From the NCBI RefSeq assembly GCF_036226605.1, contig NZ_CP109000.1:2476501-2540500 (forward strand): a DNA stretch of 64,000 nucleotides, read 5' to 3'. The translations under genes were made by a program, and so were the position numbers. The stretch is from Streptomyces sp. NBC_00704 (GTDB lineage: Bacteria; Actinomycetota; Actinomycetes; Streptomycetales; Streptomycetaceae). Each line of letters starts with the position of its first letter. Positions within the stretch are counted from its first letter, which is position 1. A model generated the notes under the pieces. That model did not search any database, had not been told where the DNA came from, and worked only from the letters and a program-made list of their open reading frames with translations. This document shows, piece after piece, positions 8,638-17,122 of the stretch.

Positions 8638-9696
8638 ATGCGCACGTCCCCCACCAGAGCCTCCCTGTCCCCCCGCATTCGTGCCGCGCTCGTCGCGGTC
8701 GCCGTCGCCGCGGTCAGCGGCACCACCCTCGCCGCCACCCCGGCCTCCGCCGCCGCGCCGGCCACCGACACGACGCAGTTCAAGGGCGTCAACTGGGCCG
8801 ACCCGCGGGACAACTTCGCCGACGACTACCTCCAGCTGTCCGGCCTGAAGACCACCGACGGCTACTCGCGGACCTACGCCAAGGCGACCCGGATCATCGC
8901 CGCGTTCCGCGCGAACCTCGGCGCCAACACCGTGCGGCTGCCGATCAACCCGTACACGGTCAACGGCGCCTACTGGAAGTCGTACCGCGCGGTCATCGAC
9001 GCCGCCTCCGACCAGGGCTTCAAGGTCATCGTGTCCTACTGGGAGGGCACGGGCGCGCAGAAGGACGGCTTCATCGACGACGAGGCCGCGTACTGGCCGA
9101 TGTGGAACACCGTCGTCAAGGCGTACAAGAACGACAAGCGCGTCTACTTCGAGCCGATGAACGAGCCGCACGGCTACACGGACGCCCAGTGGGCCGACAT
9201 CGCCGCGAAGTGGCTGTCGACGTACGCGAAGGTGCCCCGCAACCGCGTGTTCGTCAGCGGCGCCGGCTACAACGACCACGTCACCTCGGTCTGCGCCGAC
9301 CCGCGCCTGAAGGGCACCTACCTCTCCCTGCACCACTACGGGTTCTGGAAGGACTACGCGACCTACGACCAGTGGGTGGCCGACCTGAAGGTGCGCATCG
9401 GCGACTGCGCGAACCGCACCGTCGCGGACGAGTTCGGCGCCCCGATGACGACCGGCCTGAACTACGACGTGAAGACGCCGGACGACAACTTCGTCAACTA
9501 CGTCCAGGCCGTCACCGACACCTTCCGCGAGCTGAAGATGGGCTCCGTGTACTGGCCGGGTCTGCGCACCGACGACACGTACTCCCTCCAGAAGCTCGTC
9601 GGCCCCGCCGAGCGCCCCTGGCTGGCCACCACCAACCAGTCCGGCGCCGACCGCCTCGCCTGGGCCTGGGGCCGCGGCAAGCCCGTCAAGAACTGA
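8638..9696 (+). CDS. Secreted glycoside hydrolase family 5 (cellulase-type)
   Basis: This 352-residue enzyme has a Sec signal peptide (hydrophobic core about 18-35, cleavage likely after an ATPASAAA stretch). The TIM-barrel markers are GANTVRLPINP, then FEPMNEPH with the acid/base Glu176, and a VADEFGAP segment with the nucleophile Glu265, as in GH5. LHHYGFW between them carries the conserved His and Tyr. It should hydrolyse beta-1,4 linkages of cellulose or related glucans outside the cell. No carbohydrate-binding module is present. The start follows GAAAGGG with good spacing. Control by a repressor binding the two upstream palindromes is likely. The gene is monocistronic and ends before a strong hairpin. 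Confidence 0.88.
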   Translation: MRTSPTRASLSPRIRAALVAVAVAAVSGTTLAATPASAAAPATDTTQFKGVNWADPRDNFADDYLQLSGLKTTDGYSRTYAKATRIIAAFRANLGANTVRLPINPYTVNGAYWKSYRAVIDAASDQGFKVIVSYWEGTGAQKDGFIDDEAAYWPMWNTVVKAYKNDKRVYFEPMNEPHGYTDAQWADIAAKWLSTYAKVPRNRVFVSGAGYNDHVTSVCADPRLKGTYLSLHHYGFWKDYATYDQWVADLKVRIGDCANRTVADEFGAPMTTGLNYDVKTPDDNFVNYVQAVTDTFRELKMGSVYWPGLRTDDTYSLQKLVGPAERPWLATTNQSGADRLAWAWGRGKPVKN

Positions 9697-9768
9697 CCCC
9701 ACCTCCCTCCCGCACCCCTGCTCCCCCGGCTCCCCCCACTCCCCGTCCCCCCAGCCCACCCCCCACCT

Positions 9769-9802
9769 GCGGGCCCGCCGGCCCTGAATCCGGCGGGCCC
9801 GC
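9769..9802. terminator. Strong hairpin terminator after the GH5 gene
   Basis: GCGGGCCCGCCGG (9769-9781) pairs perfectly with CCGGCGGGCCCGC (9790-9802) across an 8-base loop. There is no T-run, as usual for streptomycete terminators. Confidence 0.75.
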
Positions 9803-9901
9803 GCCTCGGCGGGCCCGGGACTCCTGAGGGAACAGCCCCCGGTGCGGCCGGCCCCGACACCCCGTTGATCGCCGCACGGTTCGCCGCATAGGTTCCGGCT
9901 C

Positions 9902-10783
9902 ATGACGAATGCGACGAACGTACGGATCGGTGTCATGTACGACCGCGACTGGGCCCCCGAGGGACTCCCCGGGTTCGCCCGGCGGGCCGAGGCGCTCGGC
10001 GTCGACGACCTGTGGGTGGTCGAGGACCTCGGATGGAACGGCGGGGTGTCCGCCGCGGCCGTGGCGCTGGGAGCCACGGAACGTCTCACGGTCGGCATCG
10101 GCATCGCCCCGGCCCCCCTGCGCAGCCCGGCCCTCCTCGCGATGGAACTCGCCACCCTGGCACGGGTGTTCCCCGGCCGTCTGGTGGCCGGGATCGGGCA
10201 CGGGGTGCGGGAGTGGATGGAGGCGGCCGGCGTCGCCCCCCGGTCGCCGCTGGCCCTGCTGGAGGAGACGATCACCTCCGTGCGCGCGCTGCTGCGCGGC
10301 GAGCGGGTCGCACTGGACGGGCGCGAAGTACGCCTGGACGGCGTGCGGTTGGTGCACCCGCCGGAGCAGGCGCCGCCGGTGGTCGCGGGCGTCGTCCGGC
10401 CCCGGTCGCTCGAACTCTCCGGCCGGGTCGCGGACGGCACGCTGATCGCCGAGGGCCACGGTCCGGGCGATCTGGAGAACGCCCGCGCCCTGACCGTCAA
10501 GGGCGGCGCCGGCCCCGGCCACAGCCTCACCGTGCTGTCCTTCGCCTGCGTGGGCGACGACCCGGACGAGGTCGCCCGCCTCCTGCACCCGCACACCGAG
10601 GGCCACGGCGCATGGCTCGGCCGTCCCCAGGACGAGGTGTTCACCGTGTCCGGCACCCCGGCCCGGGCCGCCGACGCCGTGCGCGCCCTGCACGACGCCG
10701 GCGCCGGGACGGTCGTCCTGCGCGTCGTCGGACCCGGACCGCTGGACCAGCTCGCGGCGCTGCTGACCCGGATCAGGGGCTGA
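9902..10783 (+). CDS. LLM-class (F420/flavin-dependent) oxidoreductase
   Basis: This 293-residue protein is of the luciferase-like monooxygenase class. The N-terminal RIGVMYDRDWAPEGLPGFA strand, the DDLWVVEDLGW segment, and the GIGIAPAPLRSPALLAMELATL stretch match the TIM-barrel of F420-dependent LLM proteins. A GIGHGVREWM segment follows at about 97-106. These enzymes use reduced F420 or FMNH2 to reduce or oxidise small molecules; the substrate cannot be told. The gene is followed after 122 bases by a flavin monooxygenase on the same strand, but with a repeat-containing gap, so it may be independently transcribed. Confidence 0.85.
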   Translation: MTNATNVRIGVMYDRDWAPEGLPGFARRAEALGVDDLWVVEDLGWNGGVSAAAVALGATERLTVGIGIAPAPLRSPALLAMELATLARVFPGRLVAGIGHGVREWMEAAGVAPRSPLALLEETITSVRALLRGERVALDGREVRLDGVRLVHPPEQAPPVVAGVVRPRSLELSGRVADGTLIAEGHGPGDLENARALTVKGGAGPGHSLTVLSFACVGDDPDEVARLLHPHTEGHGAWLGRPQDEVFTVSGTPARAADAVRALHDAGAGTVVLRVVGPGPLDQLAALLTRIRG

Positions 10784-10853
10784 TCGCGCGGCGCGGAACC
10801 CCTGGACCGCGCCCGGACGTTCCCCTGCGGGCCGTCGAGGGCAGGAACGGCCC

Positions 10854-10883
10854 GTGCACGTCGGTGCACGTCGGTGCACGTCC
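10854..10883. promoter_or_regulatory. Three 10-bp direct repeats containing GTGCAC
   Basis: GTGCACGTCG occurs twice and GTGCACGTCC once in direct succession, so three GTGCAC palindromes lie on one face of the helix at 10-bp spacing. They end 22 bases upstream of the monooxygenase start. They may be regulator sites or a chance microsatellite. Confidence 0.5.
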
Positions 10884-10905
10884 TACGGGGAAGAGCGGGT
10901 GAGGC

Positions 10906-12180
10906 ATGGCGCGCGTACTGGTCGTCGGCGGGGGGATCGCCGGCACGGCGGCGGCCCTGGCGCTGAGGAAGGCGGGGCAGGAGGTCGCCGTGTACGAGGC
11001 GCATCCGGATTCGGCCGAGGACATCGGCGCGTTCCTCACCCTGGCGAGCAACGGGCTGCGGGCGCTGGCGCAGATCGACGCCGTCGAGGCGGTGACCTCG
11101 GTCGGGTTCCCGCTCACCTCGATGCGCGTCGTGGACGCGACCGGCGCCGAGGCGGCCCACGTCCCGCTCGGCGAGGCCGCCGACCCGCTGCTGCGCTACC
11201 GGTGCCTGCGCCGCGGCGAACTGAACGCGGCCCTCCAGGCGGAGGCCGCCCGCCGCGGCATTGCGGTCGTCCACGGCGCCCGCCTGACCGCCGTCGAGCA
11301 CCTGGCGGACACCGGGGACGGCGGCGGGGCGGACGACGGGACGGGCGACGGGTTCGGCTCCCCCGCCGGATCCCACACCGCCGCCGGGCCCGGCGCCCCC
11401 GGCTGCGTCGTCGCGCGTTTCGCCGACGGGAGTTCCGCCGTCGGCGACCTGGTGCTGGGAGCCGACGGGCTGAACTCCACCGTCCGCCGGCTGACCGCTC
11501 CCGACGCGCGGCCGCGTTACGCGGGTCAGCGCGTCTTCTACGGGTACACCACCGACGCGCCGGCGACCGGCGTCGACGAGTCGGCGTGCGTCACGATGAC
11601 CCGCGGCAGCGCGGCCGCCTTCGGCCATATGACGTCCCCCGAGGGGGAGACCTTCTGGTTCGCCCGCGTCAGCGCCGACGAGCCCCTCACCGCCGACGAG
11701 ATCGCGCACGCCGGCCCCGGCCACTGGCGTGACCTGCTCGTCGCGTCGCTGCGCGCGGACCGCACGGCCGCCGCCGGGATCGTCGCGGCCACCGAGGCCC
11801 CCGTCCTGGTCACCGACGCGACCGAGATGCCCAACGGCACCCCCTGGCGCTCCGGCCGCACCCTGCTGATCGGCGACGCGGCGCACGCGGCCTCCCCGGC
11901 GACCGGCCAGGGCGCGTCGATGGCCCTGGAGGACGCGGTGATCCTCGCGAAGTGCCTGCGCGACCTCCCCGGCCTCGCGCCCGCGCTCGCCCGCTACGAG
12001 GCGCTGCGCCGCCCCCGCGTGGAACACAACACCACCGTCAGCGGCAACATCTCCCGTGGCGTGCACACCCCCGGACCCCGGCCGTCCGGCGGCCCGCCGC
12101 CGGCCCGGCCGGGCGACGCCGAGCTGACCGCCCGGCTGGAGTGGGGCACGCCCGTCGGCCAGGACGACGGCTCCGGCTGA
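10906..12180 (+). CDS. FAD-dependent monooxygenase (PHBH type)
   Basis: This 424-residue group A flavin monooxygenase opens with VVGGGIAGTAAALALRKAG (Rossmann GxGxxG). The DG-type segment LVLGADGLNSTVRR lies near residue 182. The second FAD motif, LLIGDAAHAASPATGQG, is near residue 322. Such enzymes hydroxylate aromatic or similar substrates using NAD(P)H and oxygen in the cytoplasm. The substrate is not evident. A Gly/Asp-rich insertion at about 138-160 separates two halves of the FAD domain. The neighbouring LysR gene is convergent, not divergent, so it is not an obvious regulator of this gene. Confidence 0.88.
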   Translation: MARVLVVGGGIAGTAAALALRKAGQEVAVYEAHPDSAEDIGAFLTLASNGLRALAQIDAVEAVTSVGFPLTSMRVVDATGAEAAHVPLGEAADPLLRYRCLRRGELNAALQAEAARRGIAVVHGARLTAVEHLADTGDGGGADDGTGDGFGSPAGSHTAAGPGAPGCVVARFADGSSAVGDLVLGADGLNSTVRRLTAPDARPRYAGQRVFYGYTTDAPATGVDESACVTMTRGSAAAFGHMTSPEGETFWFARVSADEPLTADEIAHAGPGHWRDLLVASLRADRTAAAGIVAATEAPVLVTDATEMPNGTPWRSGRTLLIGDAAHAASPATGQGASMALEDAVILAKCLRDLPGLAPALARYEALRRPRVEHNTTVSGNISRGVHTPGPRPSGGPPPARPGDAELTARLEWGTPVGQDDGSG

Positions 12181-12194
12181 GGGAGCGCCGAGTG

Positions 12195-13139
12195 TCAGCC
12201 CGTCGTCGTCCGGCCCGGCTCGTCGGGCGTCCAGGTCGTGTCCTCGGGGGCGTCCGGGCGCGTCGCGTCGAGGTGGGCGCGCAGGGCGGCGAGGGCGGGG
12301 TGCGGGTTGTCGCGGCGCCAGACCAGTGAGTGCGGGTACACGGGCGTCGGGTCGTGCACGACGATCCGCCGCAGGTCGTAGTGGGCGGGCCAGACGAGCC
12401 GGTCGTGCTCACCGACGAAGGTCGCCAGCGCCGGGGAACCGGCGATCGACTCCAGGAGGGCGTCCGAGCCGAAGTTGGGACCGGTCGCGTCGATGACCAG
12501 CCCGAATTCGGCGGCGAGCCGGTCGTAGTAGGCGGTCCACTCGGTTCCGGCGGCGTTGCCGGGCATCCAGATCCGCCGCCCGGCGAGTGCGGCGAGGGTG
12601 ACCGCCCCGGCCCCGGCGAGTTCGTGGGCCGGACCGGTGAGGAGGCGGAGGGGGTCGTCGAGGACGCGCGCGGTCGCGATGTCGTCGGGGAGCCGTCGCG
12701 GGAACGGGGCCACGGCCCGGAAGGACGCGTCGATCGTGCCGTCCCGGACGGCGGCGACGGCGGTGTCGGCGTCGAAGAGCGTGACGACGTCCAGTTCCGT
12801 CTCCGGATGCGCGTGGTGGAAGCCGCGCAGCAGGGCCGCCGGCGCGATCCGCCGGTTGATCACGTCGACGCGCAGGGCGCGGCGGCCGGGCCGCACCGAG
12901 TCGGCCGCCCGCTCCTCGGCCCGCAGGAGGTCGCGGGCGTGGGGCAGGAACGCCTGCCCGTCGACGGTGAGCCGGGCTCCGCGCGCCGTGCGGGTGAACA
13001 GCCGCACGGCGAGGTCCTTCTCCAGCGCGGCGACGCGCTTGGAGACCGCCTGCTGGGTGATCGCCAGCTCGGCGGCCGCCTCCTGGAAGCGGCCCGCGTC
13101 CGCGACGGCGACGAAGGTGCGTACGGCTTCGAGATCCAC
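12195..13139 (-). CDS. LysR-family transcriptional regulator
   Basis: This 314-residue regulator has the typical N-terminal winged helix-turn-helix (DLEAVRTFVAVADAGRF then AITQQAVSKRVAALEKDL) and a periplasmic-binding-like effector domain. The start chosen is GTG at 13139, directly before the conserved helix, with AGGG upstream; frames extending further upstream have no LysR-like sequence. It is divergent from the MFS transporter gene, and a 17-bp palindrome lies between them. By LysR precedent it probably controls that transporter in response to a small ligand and may repress itself. Confidence 0.9.
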   Translation of the reverse strand: MDLEAVRTFVAVADAGRFQEAAAELAITQQAVSKRVAALEKDLAVRLFTRTARGARLTVDGQAFLPHARDLLRAEERAADSVRPGRRALRVDVINRRIAPAALLRGFHHAHPETELDVVTLFDADTAVAAVRDGTIDASFRAVAPFPRRLPDDIATARVLDDPLRLLTGPAHELAGAGAVTLAALAGRRIWMPGNAAGTEWTAYYDRLAAEFGLVIDATGPNFGSDALLESIAGSPALATFVGEHDRLVWPAHYDLRRIVVHDPTPVYPHSLVWRRDNPHPALAALRAHLDATRPDAPEDTTWTPDEPGRTTTG

Positions 13140-13156
13140 GCCGACGCACCCTAATT

Positions 13157-13173
13157 CACAACCGGTGGTTGTG
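13157..13173. promoter_or_regulatory. Palindrome in the LysR/MFS intergenic region
   Basis: CACAACCGGTGGTTGTG has two perfect 7-bp arms around a 3-bp centre. It lies 17 bases upstream of the lysR GTG and about 140 bases upstream of the MFS start, a typical place for a LysR operator. Confidence 0.65.
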
Positions 13174-13311
13174 CCCCGGGGGCGCCGCGGTTGTTTGACC
13201 TGCCGTCCCTCCGCTCGCTTAGCTCTCCCCCACGGGCCGGACCGGGCGCGGGCCGGCCGGTGCGGGCCGGGGCCGGGCGGTTCGGGCGGGACGCGGAGGG
13301 GGTGCGCCGAC

Positions 13312-14604
13312 ATGGTGGGCGGAAGGCCGTTGGGCCGGCGGTTCGGGTGGCTGTGGGCCGCGTACGCGGTCAGCGCGTTCGGCACCCGGCTCGCGTTCGA
13401 CGCGTTCGGCCTGATCGCGATCCTGGTGCTGCACGCCTCGCCGGCCGAGGTGTCGGCGCTCGCCGCCACGGGGCTCGCGGTGGGGGCCGTGGTGGCGGTG
13501 CCGCTCGGGCCGTGGGTGGAGTTCCGCCGCAAGCGGCCGGTGATGATCGCGATGGACCTGACCCGGTGCGCGGCGCTGCTGAGCGTCCCCGCCGCCTACG
13601 CGGCCGGTCTGCTGACCTTCGCCCAGCTGCTGGCGGTGTCCGTGGTCGTGGGGGCGGCGGACATCGCCTTCAACGCGGCGAGCGGCGCGTTCCTGAAGGC
13701 GCTCGTGCGGCCGGAGGACCTGGTCGTCGCGAACAGCCGGTTCGAGTCGACCAGTTGGACCGCCACACTGCTCGGACCACCGGCCGGGACGGCCGCGATG
13801 GGGCTGTTCGGCCCGGTGACGACCGTCCTCGCCGACGCGGTCAGTTATCTGCTGTCGGCCGCGGGCATCCGCGCCGCCGGCGGTGACGAGCCGCGGCCGC
13901 CGCGCCCCGAGGGATCCGGCGGGTCCGGCGGGTCCGGCGGGTCCGGCGGGTCCGGCGCGCGGATCCGGCCGCGCGAGCTGCTCGAAGGGTGGCGGTTCGT
14001 GCTGGCCCACCCCGCCCTGCGCCCGCTGTTCTTCAACACGGTGCTGGTCAGCGGTCTGATCATGGCGACCTCGCCGCTGCTGGCCGTCCTCATGCTCGGC
14101 GATCTCGGGTTCGCCCCCTGGCAGTACGGTCTGGCCTTCGGCCTGCCGTGCCTCGGCGGCATCCTCGGCTCGCGGCTGGCCCGCCCGCTCGTGTCCCGCT
14201 TCGGGCGGCACCGGGTCGTGCGCACCGCGGGGACGCTGCGGGCCTGCTGGTCGGTGTGGCTCGCCTTCATCGGGCCGGGCGCGGCCGGGCTCGTCCTGGT
14301 CGTCGTCGTCGAGTTCGGGCTGATCGCCTGCACGGGCGTGTTCACCCCGGTGTTCGCCGCCTACCGGCTCGACCGGACGCCGTCGGAACGCGTCGCCCGC
14401 ACCCTGTCGGCGTGGTCGGTCACCAGCAAGGCGACGATCGCGGCCCTGACCGGGCTGTGGGGCCTGCTCGCCGCCGCCGTCGGCCCCCGCGCGGCGATCG
14501 CCGTCGCCGGCGTCCTCATGCTGGCCACCCCCGTCCTGCTGCCCCGGCACGAGCCCGCCCCGCGACAGGACGCCGAGCGGACGCCGGCCCCCAGCCGGAC
14601 CTGA
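13312..14604 (+). CDS. MFS transporter (enterobactin-exporter-like)
   Basis: This 430-residue membrane protein has about twelve hydrophobic segments. The first half (GWLWAAYAVSAFGTRLAFD...) and the FRRKRPVM loop resemble EntS/MFS_3-type exporters. A central cytoplasmic loop near residues 203-217 contains a GSG repeat encoded by five tandem 9-base units (13,914-13,961). The start is ATG 13312, preceded by CGGAGGGGG. It is divergent from the LysR gene. It is probably a drug or metabolite exporter under LysR control; substrate unknown. Confidence 0.85.
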   Translation: MVGGRPLGRRFGWLWAAYAVSAFGTRLAFDAFGLIAILVLHASPAEVSALAATGLAVGAVVAVPLGPWVEFRRKRPVMIAMDLTRCAALLSVPAAYAAGLLTFAQLLAVSVVVGAADIAFNAASGAFLKALVRPEDLVVANSRFESTSWTATLLGPPAGTAAMGLFGPVTTVLADAVSYLLSAAGIRAAGGDEPRPPRPEGSGGSGGSGGSGGSGARIRPRELLEGWRFVLAHPALRPLFFNTVLVSGLIMATSPLLAVLMLGDLGFAPWQYGLAFGLPCLGGILGSRLARPLVSRFGRHRVVRTAGTLRACWSVWLAFIGPGAAGLVLVVVVEFGLIACTGVFTPVFAAYRLDRTPSERVARTLSAWSVTSKATIAALTGLWGLLAAAVGPRAAIAVAGVLMLATPVLLPRHEPAPRQDAERTPAPSRT

Positions 14605-14848
14605 CCCGCCGGACCCCGGCCGGACGCGCGAGCCCGACACGCGAGCCGGACACGCGAGCCGGACGGCCGCGTCCACCACCCCCGCGCGGGCGCCGCTCCC
14701 AAGCCCGCCCCCTCCCCGGCCCATGCCCTCCTCCCGCGCCCGACGCCCCGTCCTCCGCCGCTCCCCCACGCACGGCGCCCGGCGGCCGGAACGGATCCCG
14801 TCCCGTCAACCCCCGGCAATCTGCGGCCCGTTGCCCTACCTTGGGCCC
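14605..14848 (+). other. Gap before the trypsin-led operon, with short GC-rich repeats
   Basis: The 244 bases hold three near-copies of an 11- to 12-base unit (gacacgcgagccg) at 14,635-14,662. No gene is visible. The promoter of the trypsin-led operon is presumably here, but no consensus stands out. Confidence 0.5.
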
Positions 14849-17122
14849 ATGGCGCTGCATCACCACAGTGACCGTCCGTGGCGCGTGAGGGTGGACGACG
14901 CGGCAGGCGACCCCTGCGGCGCGGGCGTGCTGCTCGACGACCGGCACGTGCTGACCTGCGCCCACGTGGTCCGCTACGCCGGGGCCGCGCCCGGCTCCGG
15001 CGCCGTGCCGGGGGTGCGGGTCAGCAGCGTGGCGTGCCGCCCGGAGTGGACCCGCACCGCGCGGGTGGCCCCGGGCACGTGGGTGCACGACCACGACACC
15101 CAGCGCGGCGACGTGGCGCTGCTCGAACTCGACGAGCCGGCCGGCTGCGGCACCCGGACCACGCTGTGGAAGGCCCCCCTCTCCGGCGGAACGGTCCAGG
15201 TGTACGGCTTCCCGCAGGACGAGCCGTTCGGCATGGGGGCGGACGCCCGGCTGGCGGGATCCGGTCACCGGCAGGGCGAGTGGGGCCTGCTGAAGCGGAT
15301 GCGCGAGGGCGACCCGTGGATCGAGCGCGGGTACTCGGGCGCCGGCGCGATGGCGGTGGGCGGCGAGTTCGACGGGCGCGTCATCGGCATCGTGGTGGCC
15401 GACTACGTCCACGGCGACGCGAAGGCGGCCTGGATGCTGCCGACGGAGACGATCCTCACGTACCTGCCGCGGATCGAGGAGTTCACCGGCGGCGACCGCA
15501 ACGACGAACTGGGGCCCTCACGCGGCGAGTTGCCCGGCGACGTGCTGGGCGACCCGCTGCGGCTCGCGCTGACGCAGGAGCTGACCCGGCTGCTGGACAG
15601 CGGCTGGTGCGGGACCGTCGTCGTCGGCACGGGCGGCACGACCGCGGTGGGCGACTCCTGGCTCGTCCGGCTGGTGCGCACGGCCGATCCGGCGGCGCGG
15701 GCCACCGTCAGCGACGCCGAGCTGACCGGCGCGCCGGGGGACACCGTGCTCGGACTCGGCACCATCGACGCGGCCTACGACGCGCGCGGCCGCTCGGCCG
15801 CCGACCTCGCCGGCTATCTCACGCGCCGGTTCGGGCTCCCCGGCGGGGACCCCCGCGAGGTGGCGCGGCAACTGCTGCGCCGCAGGCCGCCCGCCTGCCT
15901 GGTGGTGGCCGGCGTCGACCGGGCCCAGGACCCGGAGGCGCTCGTCGGGGAGCTGCTGGGGCAGCTGGCCCGCCGGGCCCGGTCGCGCGGCGTGCGCCTG
16001 GTCCTCGGCTTCGAGGGCGTCACACCGGCCGGCCTGGCCCACGACGTGTCGCTCGACCCGGAACCGCTGCGCGGGGACGCCACCCGCACCGTGACCGCCG
16101 CGGCGGTCCACACGGTCGTCGGACAGCTCGCCGCGGAGGAGGACGCGGCCGCCGCGCTGCACCAGGAGCGCGGGGTGCGGTTCTTCGCCGCGCCCCGGCT
16201 GCCGCCCCGCGCCGCGCCCCGGCTGCGGGTCCGGCTGGCCGTGGCCCGGGCGACGGAGCCCAACCCCGAACTCGCCGTGATCCACGAGCGGGCCGAGGCC
16301 GCCCGCGCGGTCCTGGCCCGGTTCGACCGCGACCTGCGCCGGCTGCTCTCGGCGCACGAGGACCTCACCGCCCGCCTGGAGCTGCACCGGGTGCGGGCCG
16401 CGCGCTACTTCGGCGACGAGGACCGGCGCCTCGCCGACCGGCACGCCCCGGCGTTCCGCGCGCTGAAGGTGGAACCGATCGACCTCGGCACGGCCCGCAC
16501 CCTCGTCGGACGCTACATCGACGAGGTCGCCCGACGACTGGACGAACGACGACCGGACGCCGGCGGACGGCGGGACGCCGGCAGACAGCCTGACGGCGGA
16601 CGGTCGGACGACGCACGGCCGGACGCCGGCAGACAGCCTGACGGCAGGCCGCCGGACGACGACAGCCGGACGGACGGCAGGCCGACGGATAACGACAGAT
16701 ACCTGGACACCGGCAGACAGCCGGACTACGGACGGCCGGACGGCACACGCCCAGCCGTCGGCAAACAGCCCGACGACGCACAGCCGAACGACGACAGCCG
16801 CCCAGCCCTCGGCAGACAGCCGGGCAACGCACGGCCGGACGGCGGACAGCCGGGCGGTGACCGACAGCCGGACGTCGGCGGACAGCCGGGCGGTGACCGA
16901 CAGCCGAACCTCGGCGGACAGCCGGGCGGTGACCGACAGCCGAACCTCGGCGGACACGCGGGCGGCGACCGACAGCCGGACGGCAGACGACCGGAGGGCG
17001 ACCGACAGCCGAACCTCGGCGGACAGCCGGGCGGCGACCGACAGCCGGACGTCGGCGGACAGCCGGGGGGTGACCGCCGGACGGCGGTGGACGGCCAGGG
17101 GGAAGGTGACTGGCGGGGATGA
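14849..17122 (+). CDS. Trypsin-like protease with inactive-STAND-like domain and repeat tail
   Basis: This 757-residue protein has three parts. Residues 1-215 form a trypsin-like domain with triad candidates His39 (LTCAHVV), Asp88 (RGDVALLE) and Ser163 (RGYSGAG). Residues about 225-400 look like a degenerate P-loop domain (CGTVVVGTGGTTAVGDSWLV) of the kind described as iSTAND in protease-headed conflict systems. A helical region (to about 565) precedes a hydrophilic tail of tandem 12-residue units rich in Gly, Gln, Pro, Arg and Asp. No signal peptide is present, so it is probably cytoplasmic. It heads a tightly packed operon: its stop overlaps the kinase start by 4 bases. A cytoplasmic trypsin with an NTPase-like domain suggests a sensor or effector protease. 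Confidence 0.75.
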   Translation: MALHHHSDRPWRVRVDDAAGDPCGAGVLLDDRHVLTCAHVVRYAGAAPGSGAVPGVRVSSVACRPEWTRTARVAPGTWVHDHDTQRGDVALLELDEPAGCGTRTTLWKAPLSGGTVQVYGFPQDEPFGMGADARLAGSGHRQGEWGLLKRMREGDPWIERGYSGAGAMAVGGEFDGRVIGIVVADYVHGDAKAAWMLPTETILTYLPRIEEFTGGDRNDELGPSRGELPGDVLGDPLRLALTQELTRLLDSGWCGTVVVGTGGTTAVGDSWLVRLVRTADPAARATVSDAELTGAPGDTVLGLGTIDAAYDARGRSAADLAGYLTRRFGLPGGDPREVARQLLRRRPPACLVVAGVDRAQDPEALVGELLGQLARRARSRGVRLVLGFEGVTPAGLAHDVSLDPEPLRGDATRTVTAAAVHTVVGQLAAEEDAAAALHQERGVRFFAAPRLPPRAAPRLRVRLAVARATEPNPELAVIHERAEAARAVLARFDRDLRRLLSAHEDLTARLELHRVRAARYFGDEDRRLADRHAPAFRALKVEPIDLGTARTLVGRYIDEVARRLDERRPDAGGRRDAGRQPDGGRSDDARPDAGRQPDGRPPDDDSRTDGRPTDNDRYLDTGRQPDYGRPDGTRPAVGKQPDDAQPNDDSRPALGRQPGNARPDGGQPGGDRQPDVGGQPGGDRQPNLGGQPGGDRQPNLGGHAGGDRQPDGRRPEGDRQPNLGGQPGGDRQPDVGGQPGGDRRTAVDGQGEGDWRG
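16540..17090 (+). repeat. In-frame tandem repeats encoding GGQPGGDRQP-type units
   Basis: Units of about 36 bp are reiterated, most regularly at 16,840-17,085, giving 12-residue repeats such as GGQPGGDRQPNL. More degenerate units extend upstream to about 16,540. The repeats keep the reading frame of the protease gene. Confidence 0.85.

Noticed and set aside
8605..12066. A 1153-codon open frame on the minus strand
   Set aside because: It crosses four plus-strand genes with clear motifs; no ribosome site or domain.
4923..14604. A secondary-metabolite biosynthetic cluster (flavoenzymes, LLM, monooxygenase, exporter)
   Set aside because: No core enzyme such as PKS, NRPS or terpene synthase is present, and the genes have separate, mixed orientations.
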